From CATQHW01 sp965243545 (lineage in GTDB: Bacteria; Spirochaetota; Spirochaetia; SZUA-6; Bin103): a stretch of DNA of 64,000 nucleotides. Location of the stretch: NCBI GenBank assembly GCA_965243545.1, contig OZ251573.1, positions 1,550,001 to 1,614,000 on the forward strand. The letters are read 5' to 3'. The notes beneath the pieces were generated by a model that did no database searches, was not told the DNA's origin, and saw only the letters and a program-made list of their open reading frames with translations. A program made the position numbers and the translations under genes. Positions 59,116 through 64,000 of this stretch are shown here, in pieces. Each line of letters begins with the position of its first letter. The stretch's first letter is position 1.

Positions 59116-60370
59116 CTCTGCCTCCTGACGTCACGGCGATCCGGTAGACCATGTTGTCGGCCTCGAAGTTGCCGGCGCTGCCGGGCCGCGCGTAGTAGCG
59201 CGGCAGGTAGAGCAGGACGTCGCCGCTGCCGCGCTCCTCGCGGGCGTAGAAGTTGGACAGGGTAAGGCGCTCGGATTCGCCCGGCTGCCGGTCGTCGATG
59301 ACGGTGACCGTGTCGCGTTTCAGCAGGCCGCGCTCGCGCTCCACCTCCGCGATCACGATCGGGTAGCGCGGGCCGTTGCCGCGCGGATTGCCCTTGCACA
59401 GGTTGCCGATCCAGAACAGCCGGCCGCCGGAGTGGTCGAGCAGCTGCGAGCAGGCGCTCGGCGAATGGAGCGGCTCGCCGTCGGTATCCGTCCACGGCCG
59501 CACCGGGCCGAACGTCCAGCCGCAGTCGTCGGAGATGGCGTACCAGCGGTAGCCCGGCAGCTCCGGCCGCACGTCGTTGGAACCGCGCATCACCATCAAC
59601 ACGCGGCCGGGGGTGACCTCGGCGATGGTCGCCTCAAGAAACCCGCGGGTGGAGCGCTCGGGATCGCCTATGACGCGCTCCGACAGCCGCCAGCTCAGGC
59701 GCGGCCCGCCGTCGACCCACCGGCCGTGCAGCACCGCCGAGTCGTGGAACGTGAAGCCGCCGCCTTTGTTGAGGAACACGCCGTCCGGCCCAACCGGACA
59801 GATCTGGCACGGCGTCAGAATGTCGCCGGCATCGCTCCCGCCGCGCAGCGTCAACGGCACGCAGGTCAGGTCGCCCAGCATCACCCCGGCCCGCCCCCGC
59901 CACACGCCCGGCAGCGGGTGATCGGCGTTGAACGCGGCGCCGTCGGCGTCGCTGCCGGCGTGGATGACCGGCTCGTCGATCAGATCGGTGCGCCCGCCGT
60001 CTGCGGAGACCGCGTAGTGCAGCATCCATTGCCGCATACCCTCAAGCGGCTCGTCGGTGGGCAACACCCCCTCGACCCGTACCGTAACGTAGCGGTCGGT
60101 CGCTGCGTCCACGTGGCCGGCGCGCGGATACCGCCGCCACGTGCCTTCGGGACGCCGCTCTCCGGTAGCCGCTTCGGTGGCCGGCCCCCAGGTGGCGCCG
60201 CCGTCGGGGGAACGGCGGTAGACGGCCATGTCCGCCGTATCGGAGCGGGTGTGGTGGGTGTGGATGCTGATCAGCTCGTGGCCGGCGGCGCGCGTGTAGT
60301 AGGCGGCGCCCCCCACCCCGACGCCGGGGCCGGGCGACGGCACGAACACCTGCCGGGAGACAACCCTCAC
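59108..60370 (-). CDS. Sialidase-like (BNR repeat) protein
   Basis: 420 residues, GTG start at 60370. Asp-box-like motifs SPDGGATWG, SADGGRTD and SDDCGWTF indicate a beta-propeller. AGHELISIHTHHTRSDTADM at the N-terminus, TRGFLEATIAEVTPGRVLMV and SPSACSQLLDHSGGRLFWIG are typical of exo-sialidase-like proteins in sugar loci. No signal peptide. Distinct from the sialidase-like gene at 49676. Probably acts on an intracellular glycan or is a glycan-binding propeller. Confidence 0.75.
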   Translation of the reverse strand: MRVVSRQVFVPSPGPGVGVGGAAYYTRAAGHELISIHTHHTRSDTADMAVYRRSPDGGATWGPATEAATGERRPEGTWRRYPRAGHVDAATDRYVTVRVEGVLPTDEPLEGMRQWMLHYAVSADGGRTDLIDEPVIHAGSDADGAAFNADHPLPGVWRGRAGVMLGDLTCVPLTLRGGSDAGDILTPCQICPVGPDGVFLNKGGGFTFHDSAVLHGRWVDGGPRLSWRLSERVIGDPERSTRGFLEATIAEVTPGRVLMVMRGSNDVRPELPGYRWYAISDDCGWTFGPVRPWTDTDGEPLHSPSACSQLLDHSGGRLFWIGNLCKGNPRGNGPRYPIVIAEVERERGLLKRDTVTVIDDRQPGESERLTLSNFYAREERGSGDVLLYLPRYYARPGSAGNFEADNMVYRIAVTSGGRDE

Positions 60371-60410
60371 GGGCGTTCACTCTACCCGATCGGACCGGCC
60401 CGCGCCAGGC

Positions 60411-61196
60411 TCAGAGGTTGGGGTTGATCGCCAACCCGCCGTCGATCAGCAGCGACTGCCCGGTGATCATGCGGGCGCCGGGCGAAGCCAGGAACGCGAT
60501 CGCCCGCGCCACCTCGAACGGTTCGACCACGCCGCCGAGCGGCGTGATGGCGTCGATCATCGCCTCATCGAGCACGCCGGAAGCCACCGCGTCCTCCAGG
60601 ATCGCGGTGCGCGCCCAGGTCGGCGCCACCGCGTTGACGCGGATGCCGTGCGCGGCCCACTCGACGGCGAGCGAGCGGGTCAGCCCCTCGATGCCGCTCT
60701 TGGCCGCGCAGTACGAGGCGCGCAACGGGAAGCCGAGGCGGGCGGCCACCGATGAGACGTTGACGATCGCCGCGGCGGCGGAGTCGCGGAGCGCCGGGAA
60801 CGCCGCCCGGCAGCACCGGAAGGTGCCGGTCAGGTGGACGTCCAGCATCCGGGACCACGACGCGTCGGCCATCTCCGCGGCCGGCGCTCGATCGGTGATG
60901 CCGGCGCAGTTGACCAGCACGTCCAGCCCGCCCAGCCGGCCGGTGACCGCGGCGATGGCGGCGTCGACCGCGGCGGTGTCGCGCACGTCGGCGGGCGCCG
61001 CGATCACCGTTTCGGAGGCGCCGCCCGCGGCCGCCGCCCGCAACTGCTCCGCCGCCTGCCGCGCCGCCTCCGCGTCGCGGTCCACGACCGCCACCGCAAG
61101 CCCGCGGGCCAGAAACTCCCGGCAGACGGCCCGGCCGATACCGGCTGCGCCGCCGGTCACCGCCGCAACGCGGCGCCTGCCGCTGCCGGTAGTCAT
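60411..61196 (-). CDS. Short-chain dehydrogenase/reductase (SDR)
   Basis: 261-residue classical SDR. Cofactor motif TGGAAGIGRAV, NCAG in LVNCAGITD, catalytic Ser in NVSSVAARLG and the YxxxK pair in ASYCAAKSGIEG. The Pro-type loop VNAVAPTWARTAI and the C-terminal ITGQSLLIDGGLAI are standard. The substrate is probably a sugar or sugar alcohol given the adjacent kinase. It is divergent from the rhamnulokinase-like gene across 46 bases. Confidence 0.87.
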   Translation of the reverse strand: MTTGSGRRRVAAVTGGAAGIGRAVCREFLARGLAVAVVDRDAEAARQAAEQLRAAAAGGASETVIAAPADVRDTAAVDAAIAAVTGRLGGLDVLVNCAGITDRAPAAEMADASWSRMLDVHLTGTFRCCRAAFPALRDSAAAAIVNVSSVAARLGFPLRASYCAAKSGIEGLTRSLAVEWAAHGIRVNAVAPTWARTAILEDAVASGVLDEAMIDAITPLGGVVEPFEVARAIAFLASPGARMITGQSLLIDGGLAINPNL

Positions 61197-61242
61197 GCCA
61201 CAATCCCGGCTACACAGTACCCTCAATACCGAAGCGGCTCCA

Positions 61243-62643
61243 ATGGCAAGCACCCATCTGGCCTTCGACCTCGGCGCCGGCAGTGGACGCGCCATGCTCG
61301 GCACGCTCGCCGGCGGCCGGCTGCGCGTCGAGCAGGTGCACCGCTTTGCCACGCCGGTGCGTCAACGGGGCGGGCGGTTGACCTGGGACCTGGAGGCGCT
61401 CTGGGAAGAACTGCGCACCGGCTACGAGCGCGCGCGCCGCGCTGCGCCGGCGTTGGCCAGCCTGTCGGTCGATTCCTGGGGGGTCGATTACGTGCCGCTC
61501 GACCGCGGCGGCGTTCCCGTGCGCGCCCCGTACTGCTACCGGGACCCGCGCACCGCCGGGATGATGGCGCAGGCGCTGGCGTCGGTCACGCGGAGCGAGC
61601 TGTACGCAGCAACCGGCGTTCAGTTCATGGAGGTCAACTCCCTGTACCAGGCGCTGGCCGACCGCATCCTGGAGCCGGAGCTCACCGCCCGAACCGCCGT
61701 GCGGCTGATGATCGCCGACTACTTCCACTATCGCTTCTGCGGCCGGGCGGTCACCGAGCTGACGCTGGCCAGCACCACGCAGCTCGTCGACGTGCGCCGC
61801 GGCGATTGGGCGTTCGATCTGATCCGGCGCCTGCGGATCGCCCCGCGCACGTGGCCGCCGATCGTGCCGCCGGGCACGCCGATCGGACGCACCGCCGACG
61901 GAGTCGCCGTGGTGGCCGGCTGCTCGCACGACACCGCCAGCGCGGTGGCCGCGGCGCCCGCGGATGCGTCCGGTCCGCCGTGGGCCTACGTCAGTTCCGG
62001 CACCTGGTCGTTGCTCGGCGTCGAGCGGACCGGGCCGCTGCTCTCCGACGCCGCCTTCCGGGCGAACTTCACCAACGAGGCCGGCGTCGACGGCAGCGTC
62101 CGCTTCCTCAAGAACCTGACCGGCCTGTGGGTCCTCCGGGAATGCGCACGCGCGTGGCGCGGCGCCGGTTCCATCGACTATGACGAGTTGACGCGGTCGG
62201 CGGAGGCCGCCGGCTCCATGCGTTCGGTCGTCGACTTCGACGACCCGGCGTTCGCGCACCGGTCCGATGACATGCCCGGCCGCATCCGCCGTTACTGCCG
62301 GACCCGCGGGCTCCCGGCGCCGCGCACGCGCGGCCAGACGGTGCGCCTGATCCTGGAGAGTCTGGCGCAGGCGTACCGCCGAAAGCTGCGCACACTGGAG
62401 GCGCTGGTCGGCCAGCGGCTGCCGGTCCTGCACGTCGTGGGCGGCGGAGCGCGCAACGCGCTGCTCTGCCGGCTGGCCGCCGACGCGTGCGGTTGCACGG
62501 TCGTCGCCGGCCCGGCCGAGGCGACCGCGATCGGCAACCTGCTGGTGCAGGCGCGCGCCGTCGGCGCCCTGCCGGCCGGCCACTCGATCCGCGACGTGGT
62601 GCGCGCCAGCGTCACCCCCACCATCTACCGGCCGGCGCGATGA
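61243..62643 (+). CDS. rhaB: Rhamnulokinase-like FGGY carbohydrate kinase
   Basis: 466 residues. The N-terminal phosphate motif is LAFDLGAGSGRAMLGTL; LSVDSWGVDYVPLD and GVQFMEVNSLYQ (sugar contact) match RhaB. The second domain has AGCSHDTASAVAA, YVSSGTWSLLG and VVGGGARNALLCRL. RhaB phosphorylates L-rhamnulose. L-fuculokinase specificity is not excluded, but GTWSLLG and the overall length favour rhamnulokinase. With the heparinase, SDR and galactonate-type dehydratase it points to breakdown of rhamnose- or uronate-containing glycans. Confidence 0.83.
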   Translation: MASTHLAFDLGAGSGRAMLGTLAGGRLRVEQVHRFATPVRQRGGRLTWDLEALWEELRTGYERARRAAPALASLSVDSWGVDYVPLDRGGVPVRAPYCYRDPRTAGMMAQALASVTRSELYAATGVQFMEVNSLYQALADRILEPELTARTAVRLMIADYFHYRFCGRAVTELTLASTTQLVDVRRGDWAFDLIRRLRIAPRTWPPIVPPGTPIGRTADGVAVVAGCSHDTASAVAAAPADASGPPWAYVSSGTWSLLGVERTGPLLSDAAFRANFTNEAGVDGSVRFLKNLTGLWVLRECARAWRGAGSIDYDELTRSAEAAGSMRSVVDFDDPAFAHRSDDMPGRIRRYCRTRGLPAPRTRGQTVRLILESLAQAYRRKLRTLEALVGQRLPVLHVVGGGARNALLCRLAADACGCTVVAGPAEATAIGNLLVQARAVGALPAGHSIRDVVRASVTPTIYRPAR

Positions 62644-62650
62644 TCGAACG

Positions 62651-63184
62651 TCAACGAAGCGCGCGACTGATCTTCGGGTACTCCTGACACGCCTCACGTA
62701 GCGACGCGGGGGCCGATGGATCGAGTCGCTGCCTCTCATGGCACACTCGATGTAGCTCGTCGGCGAGCGGATGGCAGGCGCTTTCCCGCTTGAGCTTCGG
62801 GTAGCGGCGCGTTTCATCCACCGGGAACCCCCGGAGATAAGAGAACCACGTTTCGATATTTCGTTTCGGCGCGATGATCATCACCGGGTCACTCGGCGCT
62901 GTCGGCGTAACGCCGTTGCGCTCACACTCGTGGTCCAACTGAGCTCTCCTGAACGCCGTGGTATGGTCGTCAGCATCGATGACCACGATGAGAACCGCTC
63001 GCTGACGGCTCCGAATTGCTTTCAGCTGGCGAGGATAACTCTGTCGAACGCGCTGCTCGCCGGCCCCCTTGATCAGGGGCAGCGTTTCGATGGCGCGGGA
63101 TCGAAAACCGCGGCGCCCCAAGAAACGACGGACAAAACTGTTCGTCTGCGCATCCTCACAGAGTAATACTATGTTGCGGCTCAT
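62651..63184 (-). CDS. TOPRIM-like nuclease partner of AAA ATPase
   Basis: 177 residues. VLLCEDAQTNSFVRRFL (E10, D11) and VLIVVIDADDHTTAFR (D70, D72, D73) give the acidic pattern of a TOPRIM nuclease fold. MIIAPKRNIETWFSYLRGF and the C-terminal ESACHPLADELHRVC complete a conserved-looking core. Start ATG 63184 overlaps the ATPase stop (ATGA). Separate AAA and TOPRIM-type proteins occur in antiphage systems related to OLD, Gabija and PARIS. The exact family is not recognised. Confidence 0.6.
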   Translation of the reverse strand: MSRNIVLLCEDAQTNSFVRRFLGRRGFRSRAIETLPLIKGAGEQRVRQSYPRQLKAIRSRQRAVLIVVIDADDHTTAFRRAQLDHECERNGVTPTAPSDPVMIIAPKRNIETWFSYLRGFPVDETRRYPKLKRESACHPLADELHRVCHERQRLDPSAPASLREACQEYPKISRALR

Positions 63185-64000
63185 CGGTCCCATCCGCGGG
63201 CGATCGTCTCTGAAATCGTGAGTCCATCTACCGTGGCTTTCGGTTCGTCGGCAACGCGCACCGGGCCGTCGCCGTCGCGGTAGAACCACCGGCCGCGAGC
63301 TCCCGCCATGTAGTCCAGGATCACGGGATGATGAGACACCACGGTCACCTGCTCCAACGACTCGCCGCACCGCTCGATTGCCTGCGCCAGCCATGGCTGG
63401 ATCTCTCGCAGCGAAAGATAGTTGTCCGGCTCGTCGATGAACAGAGAGACCCGCCGGTCATCGGTAAGCAGTATCAGGCTGTACAGCGCGATCAACGCTC
63501 GTTGGCCGTCGGAAAGATAGTCGAATCCATAGTCGATAGTACCACCCGATGGACTGCGGAACACAGCTTTGAGAGCGCGCGAGTCCTCACCGGATTCCTT
63601 CAGACGGACTGAGTCGAACGCCGGCATCGACTCTCGAAGCGCCTCGAAGAGCGATCCTATCGCTCCCATGTTCTCCAACGAAAAATGACGATACCAGCCG
63701 ACGAAGTTACCCATCAACGGCTCGAGGTACTCATCTTCTGAGCTGGTTTCCGGTTTGAAGAGAGGCGGACACGGCTGGACGATGATGTAGTTCTGGATCT
63801 CCTTCTTGAACCGTGTGAGCTTCCGGTTGTCGTGTCGCGCATACAGGGCGCCGATGCCCGAGAGGGTCCAGTCGAAAGGATATGCGGGACCCGCCTTGTA
63901 GTCGTCGTGGTACAGTTGCGCTTGACCGGCCCGGAACTCGAAGATCGGTCGGTCGCCATGCGCGAGCGTTTCCTCGGCGATCCTCATCTTGTCCCGAGCC
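63181..64000 (-). CDS. AAA_21-type ATPase, C-terminal part (5' end beyond window)
   Basis: At least 273 residues are open from the right edge. The ABC-like signature YLSDGQRALIALYSLIL, Walker B VSLFIDEPDNYLS and switch His in TVVSHHPVIL identify an SMC/RecF-like AAA ATPase of the AAA_15/AAA_21 type; Walker A must lie beyond 64000. An in-frame Met at 63987 is internal, since coding continues upstream. It overlaps the TOPRIM-like gene by four bases, so the two are coupled. Confidence 0.78.
   Translation of the reverse strand, partial: ARDKMRIAEETLAHGDRPIFEFRAGQAQLYHDDYKAGPAYPFDWTLSGIGALYARHDNRKLTRFKKEIQNYIIVQPCPPLFKPETSSEDEYLEPLMGNFVGWYRHFSLENMGAIGSLFEALRESMPAFDSVRLKESGEDSRALKAVFRSPSGGTIDYGFDYLSDGQRALIALYSLILLTDDRRVSLFIDEPDNYLSLREIQPWLAQAIERCGESLEQVTVVSHHPVILDYMAGARGRWFYRDGDGPVRVADEPKATVDGLTISETIARGWDR

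Overview
The window is a GC-rich bacterial chromosome segment with no rRNA, tRNA or CRISPR array that I can see. The two large sugar-binding proteins begin their mature regions with a Gly-Gln-Glu-Glu stretch straight after the signal peptide, which is common in Spirochaetota. Together with LplB/LplC-type sugar permeases, sialidase-like proteins, a PhyH dioxygenase and a heparinase, this suggests a high-GC, free-living or invertebrate-associated spirochaete. That assignment is an inference from gene content.

Left part (1-12.2 kb): a heterotetrameric sarcosine oxidase operon on the minus strand, with soxB (10928-12193) separated from soxD and soxA (2684 to the left edge) by about 8 kb of accessory DNA. 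The island holds a frameshifted tyrosine recombinase, a tandem pair of zinc-ribbon-like paralogues, a broken secreted gene, two near-identical copies of a coiled-coil plus nuclease-like gene, a decayed antitoxin/PIN-toxin pair, and a repeat lipoprotein gene whose frame is set by a 26-base poly-C tract. The 3' end of soxB is present three times, which suggests tandem duplication of a unit with its junction inside soxB.

12.2-25.1 kb is metabolic: a DgoD-like sugar-acid dehydratase, a spore-photoproduct-lyase-like radical SAM protein, a transaldolase-like aldolase, a small outer-membrane protein, and an amino-carrier-protein operon (lysW-lysX-lysY-class II amidotransferase-lysZ-lysJ) for lysine and/or ornithine synthesis. 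Divergent from lysW, and preceded by a 20-base AT-rich palindrome, is a ferric-iron ABC importer (fbpABC-like).

25-36 kb: a lone HsdS, a broken HNH-family gene, an AAA/DUF4143 ATPase with a perfect 13-bp inverted repeat upstream, an ABC-2 exporter (ATPase and two permeases) and, divergently, a lipoprotein adaptor with a 954-residue FtsX/MacB-like permease.

36-63 kb: two carbohydrate importers, each with two permeases and a binding protein on the opposite strand, surrounded by sugar-processing genes (glycoside-hydrolase-like, DegT aminotransferase, Gfo/Idh, sialidase-like, PhyH, heparinase II/III-like, SDR, rhamnulokinase). Between them lie a tyrosine recombinase inside about 70-bp imperfect inverted repeats, a cysteine-rich secreted protein, two Uma2 nucleases, VapBC-type remnants, an intact PIN-toxin pair with an unusual partner, and a DUF262 stub. 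The right edge enters an AAA ATPase / TOPRIM-like gene pair that resembles a two-gene defence module.
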